Shown: positions 1 through 7,931 of the stretch, one piece after another
How the letters are laid out: each line of letters opens with the position of its first letter
How positions within the stretch are numbered: the first letter of the stretch is position 1
Assembly (NCBI GenBank): GCA_027858715.1
Contig: JAQICD010000226.1
Location: 1-41,348 of the forward strand
Direction of reading: 5' to 3'
Origin: Prolixibacteraceae bacterium
Lineage (GTDB): Bacteria; Bacteroidota; Bacteroidia; Bacteroidales; Prolixibacteraceae
Length of the DNA: 41,348 nucleotides
The notes under the pieces: model-generated
What the model was told of the DNA's origin: nothing
Databases searched by the model: none
The model's input: the letters and a program-made list of their open reading frames with translations, nothing else
Made by a program: the position numbers and the translations under genes

Positions 1-666
1 AAAGAATATAGCAAGCTATCTGTCAAAGCAGAAGCTGTTACCGACAACAGGGGAAACAAAATAGAACTGACAAAGGCAATCGTAGAGGGCAAAGAGGATA
101 ATTTCTTACATATTAAAAGTGATCAAAAATTTAAAAAGGAAGAATCCATCGACAATAAACTTACCCAAAGATTAGAGGCACAATTGAAGGATATAAAAGA
201 TAAATTGCCCAAAAAGGGAACGCTAAAAAAAACAGAAAAGGTTCACGAAAAAGTAGGGAAAATAAAAGGCAAGCTTTCAAGAATAGGCTGGTTATATGAT
301 ATCAAATACATAGAAGACAAGGAAAACGGAATAGTAACAGATATAAATTGGCATCGGGTAAAAGAGAGGGAAAAGCCCAAAGGCGAATATTTTTTAAGGT
401 ATACAAATAAGACTATATCAGAAACATAAATCTGGGATGTTTACAACATGACAAGGGATGTAGAGGCCGTCTTCAGGTGTTTGAAAACCGATTTGAAAAT
501 ACGGCCAATCCACCACCAGAAGGATAAATACATAGAGCCCCATATTTGGCTCGGGATATTGGCATACCAAATTGTAAATTATATCAGGAAAGGGCTGAAA
601 GAAAACAACATTGATTATAATTGGACTACTATCGTTGAAAAAACAAAATCGCAATGTGCTGTATAA
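1..666 (+). pseudogene. IS4/IS1634-type transposase, C-terminal part, interrupted by in-frame stop
   Basis: An open frame runs from the first base, so the 5' end lies outside the window. It carries a lysine-rich linker followed by the C-terminal end of a DDE transposase (DDE_Tnp_1 type). A TAA at 427-429 breaks the frame. The same frame continues directly after it with IWDVYNMTRDVEAVFRCLK and IRPIHHQKDKYIEPH, which in this family surround the third catalytic acidic residue and precede the terminal helices. Family members usually have a Glu codon here (SETEIW-like), so a single G-to-T change (GAA to TAA) explains the stop. The product would lack the catalytic Glu, so the element is probably dead. 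A second TAA at 664-666 may be the natural end or a truncation. No terminal inverted repeat could be assigned. The family name comes from motif memory. Confidence 0.75.
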
Positions 667-726
667 GAATACCATACGGTTTTGTATTTTCAAGTTGGGT
701 TAAGTTTATCATAGGGTACAACGCAA

Positions 727-761
727 AACAGCTTGAGAAACACAAAGTTCCTCAAGCTGTT
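727..761. terminator. Hairpin between the transposase remnant and the LamG gene
   Basis: AACAGCTTGAG and CTCAAGCTGTT form a perfect 11-bp stem around a 13-nt loop. On the minus strand the stem is followed by a short T-rich stretch. It lies about 105 bp beyond the LamG stop codon and could end that transcript. It could also be an insertion-sequence end structure. Confidence 0.4.
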
Positions 762-866
762 CTACTTTAATACTTTAATACCTCAATGAATCTGCAACGA
801 AGTATTTATTAACTAATTGACTTAATAAAAAGAGGAAAACACCTAAGCAATTACCTATAAGTTTTA

Positions 867-894
867 ATTAATTTTGAATGATTAATTTTGAATG
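867..894. repeat. Perfect 14-bp tandem duplication at the LamG stop codon
   Basis: ATTAATTTTGAATG occurs twice without a gap, at 867-880 and 881-894. The repeat covers the last codons and the stop of the minus-strand LamG gene. Because 14 is not a multiple of three, the two copies are read in different frames. Confidence 0.9.
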
Positions 895-1935
895 TGCAAT
901 ATTGCTACCAGCTTTCAATTCAACAAAATAAACACCAGATGCATAAGCCGCAGTTTTAAGGTTTGCGGTATTGTTTCCTGCTGTTGAAATGCCTTCGTAA
1001 ACATTACCAATTAAAGCACCTGTAACGCTGTACATATTAATTGATACATTTTTACCTGCTTCACTTGAAAACTTAACAGTAGCACCGGTTGATGCAGGAT
1101 TTGGATAAATTGATAAGTTAATTGAATTTGCTGAAATCTGATCAACTCCAACTCCTGGATCTCCAACCTTGTTAAATAAGTCCTCAATATCAAAACCATT
1201 TAGAACTCCATCATAAACTCTAACATCATCAAGAGAACCGATAAGAGTTCTATTATCGCGACCTGCCATTTTTCCTACTAACATGAAGTTTAATGGATAG
1301 CTTGTAGATGTGTAAGCAATTTCCGTACTCAGTACGCCGTCGATATACAATTTAAGACTACCATCACCCCAGGTACCTGCAATATGATGCCAAACGCTAT
1401 CATTCACTAATGTAGGATTTACTGGAGGAACTCCTGCTCCTGTACCTAACGCAAATTTCTCAGGGTCTGAAAAAATATGGACATTGGGGTCTCCTAATGC
1501 CCAAAAACCAATTTCTCCACCAGCCCAAATATCAGCTACCGGAGACTCAAAATGTATATGCATTTCATTGTCAGCTCCAAAACCATTTCCAAGTTCAGTA
1601 TCCCCAGCCCAAAAAACAGTATTTATATCGGTATTGGTACCAGCAATTAACCAAAAAGCAACTGATCCTTGATCTGAGGTCATGCCCATAAAACCAGCGG
1701 GAAAAGCCACACTCTCTGTTCCTAAGAATTGCAATGCACCATTAATTTCTCCATCTACCCAGTTTGGAGTTCCAACGATAGTACCATCGTTGCTATTGCC
1801 ACTAGCATCGGTAGCCACTGTGCCTGAACCCTCTTCGAATTTGTAGTGAGCTATAAGATCTTGTGCAAAAACTGTTGCTGACCCAAACATCATTGTCAGC
1901 ACCATAATAATACTTAATAAGTAGATTTTTTTCAT
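868..1935 (-). CDS. Secreted LamG/concanavalin-like protein with T9SS sorting domain
   Basis: This is a 355-residue protein. A signal peptide covers about residues 1-24 and ends ATVFAQ. Residues about 26-245 match the LamG/Laminin_G_3 jelly-roll fold: LIAHYKFEEGSG at the start, VWHHIAGTWGDGSLKLYIDG, and the closing GSLDDVRVYDGVL. Residues about 270-355 are a type A T9SS C-terminal sorting domain (SIYPNPAS, then GVYFVELKAG, ending in KLIIQN). The protein is therefore predicted to be exported across the outer membrane and attached to the cell surface. No hydrolase active site is visible, so a binding role is more likely than catalysis. It lies directly downstream of susD in the same orientation but behind a strong hairpin, so it may be expressed separately or by read-through. 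This is the position where PULs often encode surface glycan-binding proteins; that role here is inferred. Confidence 0.85.
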   Translation of the reverse strand: MKKIYLLSIIMVLTMMFGSATVFAQDLIAHYKFEEGSGTVATDASGNSNDGTIVGTPNWVDGEINGALQFLGTESVAFPAGFMGMTSDQGSVAFWLIAGTNTDINTVFWAGDTELGNGFGADNEMHIHFESPVADIWAGGEIGFWALGDPNVHIFSDPEKFALGTGAGVPPVNPTLVNDSVWHHIAGTWGDGSLKLYIDGVLSTEIAYTSTSYPLNFMLVGKMAGRDNRTLIGSLDDVRVYDGVLNGFDIEDLFNKVGDPGVGVDQISANSINLSIYPNPASTGATVKFSSEAGKNVSINMYSVTGALIGNVYEGISTAGNNTANLKTAAYASGVYFVELKAGSNIAHSKLIIQN

Positions 1936-2045
1936 AATTGATTTTTTTAATAAATTAATATAGTCGAGTTAATTATAAATATTTTCCCCATTGTTTTGCT
2001 TCCCTAATGTTAATCTATTAATTTTAATGGATAGAAAGCAATAAA

Positions 2046-2072
2046 ATGGGAGATGGAAGAAACCATCCCCAT
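2046..2072 (-). terminator. Terminator of the susC-susD operon
   Basis: ATGGG-A-GATGG pairs with CCATCCCCAT across a 6-nt loop, leaving one bulged base. Read on the minus strand it is followed by ATTTTATT and begins 22 bases after the susD stop. The plus strand also carries a T-run after the stem, so it could work in both directions. Confidence 0.65.
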
Positions 2073-2094
2073 TTTTAATATATTCGATTAATTA

Positions 2095-4212
2095 TTAATA
2101 TCCTTCATTTTGATATTCATCTTTTTCTGCTGCAGATAAATACTGTCCATTCCTTTGTATCCCGTCAAGATGAGGCTGAGGTATTGGGCGAAATTTATGG
2201 AATTCTTGTAAGTTACCGTAATTTCTGGTATCGTTGTTTGATTGTAAGGTTCTTTCAACCAACGTTTCGGTACGTGTTAAATCTTCCCATCGTACTAATT
2301 CGCCTAACATTTCGCGGCATCTTTCATTCAATATAAAATGGATAAACCTATCTTCCTTTGAGCTTACACTTGCCGGATACATTTCAATTTCCTTGTCTGT
2401 ATCCCAGTATCCCGCATTTATCTGTAAAGCTGCAGCTGTGCTACTGTTATCACCAGATGTGCCACCATCGTAGAGATACCATGAATTTGGCTTTTCTTCG
2501 CCATTCTTATAAGCAGCTCTGTTTCTTAATTTATTTACAAATCCAGCAGCTTTTGAATAATTACCTAATCTTCCATAAGCTTCTGCGCCAATCAGATAAG
2601 ATTCTGCCAAACGAGCCAAAAATACATCACGGGTTCCTACATGCGAATCAAAACCTCCCGGCTTTTGTCTGTCCCAGTATTTTATTAACGAAGGTGATTT
2701 GTCGCGGTTCCAGGTTTGAACTGTAATGTTATTGAAACCTTCAACAGGATGTTCAGAAACAAAGAGGAAATGATCGTTTTGGTCTGATTCAACTAATTCT
2801 TTAGGACTTCCATCGGCATTTGTACTCCAGTAATACCTGGCAAATATTGTATATCCTGCAGCAATCATGGCTCGATCGGTTAGTGTTGTATTTTTATCAT
2901 TGACCAAAAATACTAGCGCAGTATCGCCTACATTAACATAAGTATCTGAACCAGAAATAGCAGTAGCACAAGTAAATTTATATTCATCAGCACGAATTGT
3001 ATCACCATATCTAATGGCCCAAGAACCATCAGCTGCCACATCGTCAAAGGCAAATAGTAGTTCATCGTTTGTCCATTTACTAACATTCTCTTGGTCAGTG
3101 TCTGTTGAATAATATACTTCCAATAGACTTTTTCTTAAACGTGAATCATTCAGTCTATCGTGTATATCAATGGAATAGTCAGTTAAATGCATTCGTCTGA
3201 ATGGACGACCATATTCAATATTCCGTTTCATTCCAGGTTCTGGTTTATCGTATTGCTGAAAAAAGAATTCATGGAGCATGTTTTTATATTCGTTACCGTT
3301 TGAACCATTAAGACCTTCCACATCATTAAATTGAATGGCGAGTAATATTTCGCTGTTTATTTCATTTCCTTCGAGAAAAATATCGGAATAATTAGGTACA
3401 AGCGAATTTAACCCACTTGCGTCAATGTCTTCGATTAATTGTGCAGCTGCCTTTAAGTCTTCAGTTTTGTCGCCACCCCTGAAAGAATTTCTATTGGACG
3501 GATCATTATTTTTAGCACTGGCCCTTGTCAGTAATACCTTTGCAAGGTAGTGTCGGGCAGCGTTTTTGGTTATTCTTCCAATTTGAATTTGGGTTTCCGG
3601 ACAATTTTCAACAGCAAATTTTAAATCATCAACAATTGTTTCGTAAACATCTGATGCAGGAGTTCTTTCCCATTCTAATTCTAAACCTGAGCTAGGTTCA
3701 AGAGTTAAAGGAATAGCACCAAATTGTTGAACCAGTATAAAATAGAAATAAGCACGAAGGAAGCGTACTTCACCCATGCGTAAATTCTTCCCTTTATCGT
3801 CTTTAAATATTCCAATACCGCCTTCTACCAGCGGAATTTTATCAATTGCCACGTTGCAGCGGTCAATAGCATTATAGTTTAAAGACCAAAGGTCATTAAT
3901 GTCGGCCTGGCCACCTTCTTTATCGTGACCATCAAGCTCAGAAGTGTAGTCATTGTACTCATCCTGAGCATACATTTCACCCCATTGACCACCTTTCATA
4001 TATTCGTCGGTTCCATAATTGAAAAAACCGTAAGATCCCTCATTTCCGACTTTAGCTCGTAAACTCTCGTAACAGGAATTAACAAGGGCTTCAATACCTA
4101 CTTCTGTTTCATAATAGCCATAACTTAAAGTTCCAACCGGCTCTTCATATAAAAAATCTTCACATGATACCAGAGTTGCTATTATAAATATTACTATCAA
4201 ATATTTTTTCAT
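2095..4212 (-). CDS. susD: SusD/RagB-family surface glycan-binding lipoprotein
   Basis: The protein has 705 residues when started at the ATG at 4212, which gives a clean lipoprotein signal (MKKYLIVIFIIATLVSC, lipidated at Cys17). A longer frame from a TTG at 4263 would overlap the susC stop and bury the signal, so it is rejected. SusD features include the N-terminal CEDFLYEEPVG, repeated TPR-like helices, RFLRAYFYFILVQQFGAIPL (the helix that precedes the ligand region), LAESYLIGAEAYGRLG and LNERCREMLGE near the C-terminus. It is anchored on the outer membrane, where it captures glycan and forms a lid over its SusC partner. It is long for the family, which is usually about 500-600 residues. 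It lies 40 bp downstream of susC. The substrate cannot be read from the sequence. Confidence 0.95.
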   Translation of the reverse strand: MKKYLIVIFIIATLVSCEDFLYEEPVGTLSYGYYETEVGIEALVNSCYESLRAKVGNEGSYGFFNYGTDEYMKGGQWGEMYAQDEYNDYTSELDGHDKEGGQADINDLWSLNYNAIDRCNVAIDKIPLVEGGIGIFKDDKGKNLRMGEVRFLRAYFYFILVQQFGAIPLTLEPSSGLELEWERTPASDVYETIVDDLKFAVENCPETQIQIGRITKNAARHYLAKVLLTRASAKNNDPSNRNSFRGGDKTEDLKAAAQLIEDIDASGLNSLVPNYSDIFLEGNEINSEILLAIQFNDVEGLNGSNGNEYKNMLHEFFFQQYDKPEPGMKRNIEYGRPFRRMHLTDYSIDIHDRLNDSRLRKSLLEVYYSTDTDQENVSKWTNDELLFAFDDVAADGSWAIRYGDTIRADEYKFTCATAISGSDTYVNVGDTALVFLVNDKNTTLTDRAMIAAGYTIFARYYWSTNADGSPKELVESDQNDHFLFVSEHPVEGFNNITVQTWNRDKSPSLIKYWDRQKPGGFDSHVGTRDVFLARLAESYLIGAEAYGRLGNYSKAAGFVNKLRNRAAYKNGEEKPNSWYLYDGGTSGDNSSTAAALQINAGYWDTDKEIEMYPASVSSKEDRFIHFILNERCREMLGELVRWEDLTRTETLVERTLQSNNDTRNYGNLQEFHKFRPIPQPHLDGIQRNGQYLSAAEKDEYQNEGY

Positions 4213-4252
4213 AGTATTATATTTATTTAATTTTTTTATTTTATTTACATTA

Positions 4253-7200
4253 TTATAATCCAATTCTTAGACCAAAAACCCAACCTTTAGGGCTTATGCC
4301 AGAAGGAGTGTATTTATCTTCGAATTTATTTGTGCTATTATCGTAGGTGCCCTGAGCTTCAGGGTCGAGGTATTCATAATTGGTAAATAAGAATGGATTA
4401 GTGGCCATAACATAAACACTTAGTTTATTGATTTTGGCCTTCGATAACATTGCTTGAGGGAAATTATATTCCAAAGTCATATGCCTGATTTTGGCAAACG
4501 ATGCTTCCTGATACATTATTGCTTCATAATATGGATCCCTTGAAAGGCTTGGCATTGGATGTGTTGCTGTGGCATTTTCCTCTTCTGTTGCAGCTAGCGA
4601 ATAATAATGAACATTGAACCTGACATTATTAAGACCATCTTGAACCGGAGAATGTGTATCACGATTGTAAATACCCTGACCGACTCTAAAATATAAAAAT
4701 GCTGATAATGTAAATCCCTTGTATGATAATCGGTTGGTAAAACCTCCTGTAAATTTAGGAACATTATGACCAACTACAGTTCTATCATTTTCATCAATAA
4801 CTCCATCGTTATTTACATCAACAACTTTTATTTGACCTGCTTTAAAATTTTTCCCTGAGGCTTCATTTACTGCCAGCATTTCTTCAGCATCTTTCAATTG
4901 CCAAATTCTATCGAATTTATAAGAATAATATGAGTTAATAGGATGACCAATAAACCAGTTGTTCACCAAATCATCTAAGCCATTTCCATACAATTCAACA
5001 ATTTTTTCTTCGTTTTTACTGAATGTCAAGTTCGATTCCCAAACAAAACCGGCATTATTAATATTTATGGTATTTAAAGTTAATTCAATGCCTTTGTTGT
5101 TTACTTCTCCAATATTTGCTCTAACAATTGAGTATCCGGTTACTGAAGGTATAGCTTTATCAAGTAGGAGATCGTGAGTATTGTTGTTGTATAATTCTAT
5201 TGAACCTGAAACCCTGTTTTCAAAAAATCCAAAATCAACACCTAAATTTGTTGAGGTTGTTTTTTCCCAACCTACATCCCTTGTGGCTATTTTGTCTGGT
5301 GTATATCCTTTAGCAGGTTCTTCGCCAAATACATAAAATGATTCTTTAATGGTTCCATCTGTTTCATACGGATTAGTTCCTGATTGACCTGTAGTACCGT
5401 AACCCAATCTAAGTTTTAATTGACTAATGGCAGAAACATCCTGTAAAAAGGCTTCATCACTTGCTTTCCATGCTGCAGCAACTGAAGGGAAATAATCCCA
5501 GTTATTTTCAAGAAGTTCGTTTGGGTCATCATAGAATTTAGATGTTCCATCGTATCTTAATGTGGCAGTTAGTAAGTATTTGTCCAATAAGTTATAATTA
5601 ACTCTACCCATAAAAGATGCAATTTGCTCTCTTCTGTAATCTGATTCAAGGTCTAACAGTGTGGGATCATTTAAACTCTGCATTTTATGCCATAACTGGC
5701 TTGTATAGGGGTAGTCCTGACCTTCCATTCTGGTGTATTCATATTTTTTAGCTCCGGCACTTTGAAGTAAGGTAACGCCAATTTTATGAACACCAATTTC
5801 TTTATCAAAGAATAAAAGGTTTTCAACTGTCCAGTTTAAATCTTGCCATGTTCTGTATCTGGCCCAATTAGGATTACCATATCTTTGTGTGGAATTGGCA
5901 TCTTCGAACTGACCATATCCACGGTGTTTCGAATCCTGTCCAATATTAATTCGGTATTTGAAATCTCTGAGAAAACTGATTTCAGCATAATAACTGCCTA
6001 AAAAGCGGGTAGTTATTTCTTCGGCGGTATTTAATATATTATCGCGAAGTGGGTTTTCAATAGCACTATTGAATGGGAGCATAATGAAATTACCTTCACT
6101 ATCATATGGCATTGTTAAAGGGATTTGACTTGCTACTCCACCATATAAACCATGTCCAGGATCGTTTTTCGAAGAGCTAAATGAACTGCTCATTCCAATT
6201 TTAAGCCAGGGTAATGGTTGAAAATCCAAATTTAAACGGGGACTTACCCTTTGGTAACTTTGTCCAATTTCAATACCCGTACGGTCTATATATCCTACAG
6301 AAAACATAGCCCGTAGTGTTTCTGTACCACCACTAACACTAAATTGGTGGTTATGGGTTATCCCAGTCTGTAGTCCTTCACTTTCCCAATCATAGGTTCT
6401 TACTTTTGAAGGATCATAAACTGGTACTTGATCGACTCCCCAAAGTTCTTGTTCTTCGGTAGTTGTTGGGCGCATTTTAACTATTTCATTTTCATAGTCT
6501 TCCCATTCGTAACCCATTTTTACCGATTCCCAGCAAACAGGATCATTTCTGGATAAGATTTTTTTATCTAAAACAGGGTCTGAGTATGAAGGAGCATATC
6601 TTCCAGCACCGCGCATTAGATCGCGATAGACTTCTGTCCATTCATGACCGGTTGTTAATGGGAATTTAACAAGTGGAGTTTCGAATCCTATAGAACCTTC
6701 ATAGTTTACTGAAACCTGTCCTGTTTTTCCTCTTTTAGTAGTAATTATGATTACCCCATTGGCAGCACGCGAACCATAAATGGCTGTTGAAGAAGCGTCT
6801 TTTAAAACTTCAATGGATTCAACATCCATAGGATTAATTTCGTTAATTCCGGCTTCAACAGGTATCCCATCAATAATGTACATGGGGTCGTTGTTGGCTT
6901 TAATTGACCTGTTTCCCCGTACCCTTACCATTGGCGAACTATTGGCACCAAAACCGGTATTTACAATATCGACACCGGCTGCTCTTCCTTGCAAGGCCTG
7001 GTTAACATTATATACTGGCATTTCATTTAAATCTTCGGATGAGACAGAAGATAATGCACCTGTAATGTCCGATTTTTTCACCGTTCCGTATCCAACTACA
7101 ACAACTTCTTCAAGACCTCTGACATCTGCCTTTAATGAAATGTTTATTTGAGTGCGATTCCCCACTTCAATTTCCTGGGTAATAAGCCCTATAAATGAAA

Positions 7201-7438
7201 ACACAAGAACAGCATCTTGAGATTCAATGTTTATCGTATAATTACCGTCGAAATCGGTAGTAGTACCGATGTTTGTCCCCTTTATCATAACGGTTGCACC
7301 GGGCAAGGCATCACCTTCGTTATCAGCAACATTTCCTCTTACTGTAGCCTGTGAAAAAGCTGCATTGCTTAGGCCAAGGAAAAAGATTAATAGTAGAATT
7401 AGTGTTAGTCTCATAGAATACATGTTTTTATTAAACAA
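4253..7438 (-). CDS. susC: SusC/RagA-family TonB-dependent outer-membrane transporter
   Basis: The protein has 1061 residues. A signal peptide covers about residues 1-30 (ends AAFSQ). A CarboxypepD_reg-like domain spans about 31-118 (VRGNVADNEGDALPGATV through the GNYTI strand). The SusC signature EEVVVVGYGTVKKSDITGA is followed by the plug (QALQGRAAGVDI, VRVRGNRSIKANNDPMYIIDG, DASSTAIYGSRAANGVIIITTK). The rest is beta-barrel, ending GWVFGLRIGL. No STN domain is present, so it is not an anti-sigma-signalling type, which fits control by an HTCS. It imports oligosaccharides into the periplasm using TonB energy together with SusD. Met6 and Met9 are possible alternative starts. The leader upstream is unusually long and carries repeated TTGAAT motifs. 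Confidence 0.97.
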   Translation of the reverse strand: MFNKNMYSMRLTLILLLIFFLGLSNAAFSQATVRGNVADNEGDALPGATVMIKGTNIGTTTDFDGNYTINIESQDAVLVFSFIGLITQEIEVGNRTQINISLKADVRGLEEVVVVGYGTVKKSDITGALSSVSSEDLNEMPVYNVNQALQGRAAGVDIVNTGFGANSSPMVRVRGNRSIKANNDPMYIIDGIPVEAGINEINPMDVESIEVLKDASSTAIYGSRAANGVIIITTKRGKTGQVSVNYEGSIGFETPLVKFPLTTGHEWTEVYRDLMRGAGRYAPSYSDPVLDKKILSRNDPVCWESVKMGYEWEDYENEIVKMRPTTTEEQELWGVDQVPVYDPSKVRTYDWESEGLQTGITHNHQFSVSGGTETLRAMFSVGYIDRTGIEIGQSYQRVSPRLNLDFQPLPWLKIGMSSSFSSSKNDPGHGLYGGVASQIPLTMPYDSEGNFIMLPFNSAIENPLRDNILNTAEEITTRFLGSYYAEISFLRDFKYRINIGQDSKHRGYGQFEDANSTQRYGNPNWARYRTWQDLNWTVENLLFFDKEIGVHKIGVTLLQSAGAKKYEYTRMEGQDYPYTSQLWHKMQSLNDPTLLDLESDYRREQIASFMGRVNYNLLDKYLLTATLRYDGTSKFYDDPNELLENNWDYFPSVAAAWKASDEAFLQDVSAISQLKLRLGYGTTGQSGTNPYETDGTIKESFYVFGEEPAKGYTPDKIATRDVGWEKTTSTNLGVDFGFFENRVSGSIELYNNNTHDLLLDKAIPSVTGYSIVRANIGEVNNKGIELTLNTININNAGFVWESNLTFSKNEEKIVELYGNGLDDLVNNWFIGHPINSYYSYKFDRIWQLKDAEEMLAVNEASGKNFKAGQIKVVDVNNDGVIDENDRTVVGHNVPKFTGGFTNRLSYKGFTLSAFLYFRVGQGIYNRDTHSPVQDGLNNVRFNVHYYSLAATEEENATATHPMPSLSRDPYYEAIMYQEASFAKIRHMTLEYNFPQAMLSKAKINKLSVYVMATNPFLFTNYEYLDPEAQGTYDNSTNKFEDKYTPSGISPKGWVFGLRIGL

Positions 7439-7805
7439 ATTATTTTTTACTGGTTTAGTATATTTAAGTATTTCATATTTTATTGATCAATTAAATGAGT
7501 TGTTATAAAAAAGAAAAATAGGTGTGTATAACGATTCTTTTATCATGGTCAAAATTGAATATCCATTGAATTTTGTTATTGATTGCTTACAAAAATATTA
7601 ACAAATAAAAAAACAGAAGGGTAAAATCGTACTTAATGTACTTGGATAATTGGTTTTTTTGAGTACAATGGAGCATTCAAACATTGAATCATCCTTCTAT
7701 CTTGAATATTAATATGTTTTTGAATCAATCCTAAAGATAGCATAAAAATACAGGTCTCAAAACCGCATCTGCATTAATCTCAAATAATGTTGATGAATCT
7801 GCGGT
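7439..7805 (-). promoter_or_regulatory. Long AT-rich susC leader with a TTGAAT array
   Basis: About 370 bp separate the susC start from the macroglobulin side, and no gene was found in it. TTGAAT occurs on the plus strand at 7555, 7566, 7684, 7702 and 7720. The first two are 11 bp apart and the last three have an exact 18-bp period. ATTCAA at 7675-7680 makes a palindrome with the 7684 copy. CAAAAATA at 7590-7597 is TATTTTTG on the minus strand and fits the Bacteroidota -7 element TAnnTTTG, with a 5' leader of about 150 nt. AraC-type HTCS regulators bind direct repeats, so a role as operator is plausible but inferred. Confidence 0.5.
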
Positions 7806-7807
7806 TT
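7760..7807 (-). terminator. Hairpin at the end of the macroglobulin/tail-remnant unit
   Basis: AAACCGCA (7760-7767) pairs perfectly with TGCGGTTT (7800-7807) around a 32-nt spacer, which itself has weak internal pairing. It overlaps the stop codon of the 40-codon remnant. It could terminate minus-strand transcription from the macroglobulin gene. The long loop weakens the call. Confidence 0.4.
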
Positions 7808-7931
7808 AGATTTTGTTCTTTCTGAATACCACGTATTTGCTAAAAACAAATTCAGGGTCACTATCCCAATCAAATGATTTAACTTCTAATATGTCATTTA
7901 TGGTACAGAGTGCGTTAGTGAAAATGCATTT
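7806..7931 (-). pseudogene. Gene-tail remnant directly downstream of the macroglobulin stop
   Basis: After the macroglobulin TAA, the same frame continues for 41 sense codons to a TAA at 7806-7808. The last 27 codons encode LEVKSFDWDSDP followed by EFVFSKYVVFRKNKI. The mix of Trp, acidic and alternating hydrophobic residues looks like a real protein C-terminus rather than AT-rich noise. There is no start codon. The macroglobulin ending before it looks complete for its family. The simplest reading is the 3' end of another gene whose body was deleted. The parent family is not recognised. Confidence 0.4.

Noticed and set aside
418-693. 91-codon minus-strand frame opposite the transposase
   Set aside because: It is the antisense shadow of a recognisable transposase end and has no family-like motif.
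763-780. Short tandem repeat (ACTTTAAT twice)
   Set aside because: Only two short copies in AT-rich DNA, with no spacer structure, so neither a CRISPR nor a meaningful repeat.
4213-4263. Upstream TTG start for SusD overlapping the susC stop
   Set aside because: It adds a charged 17-residue leader before a perfect lipoprotein signal, so the ATG at 4212 is preferred.
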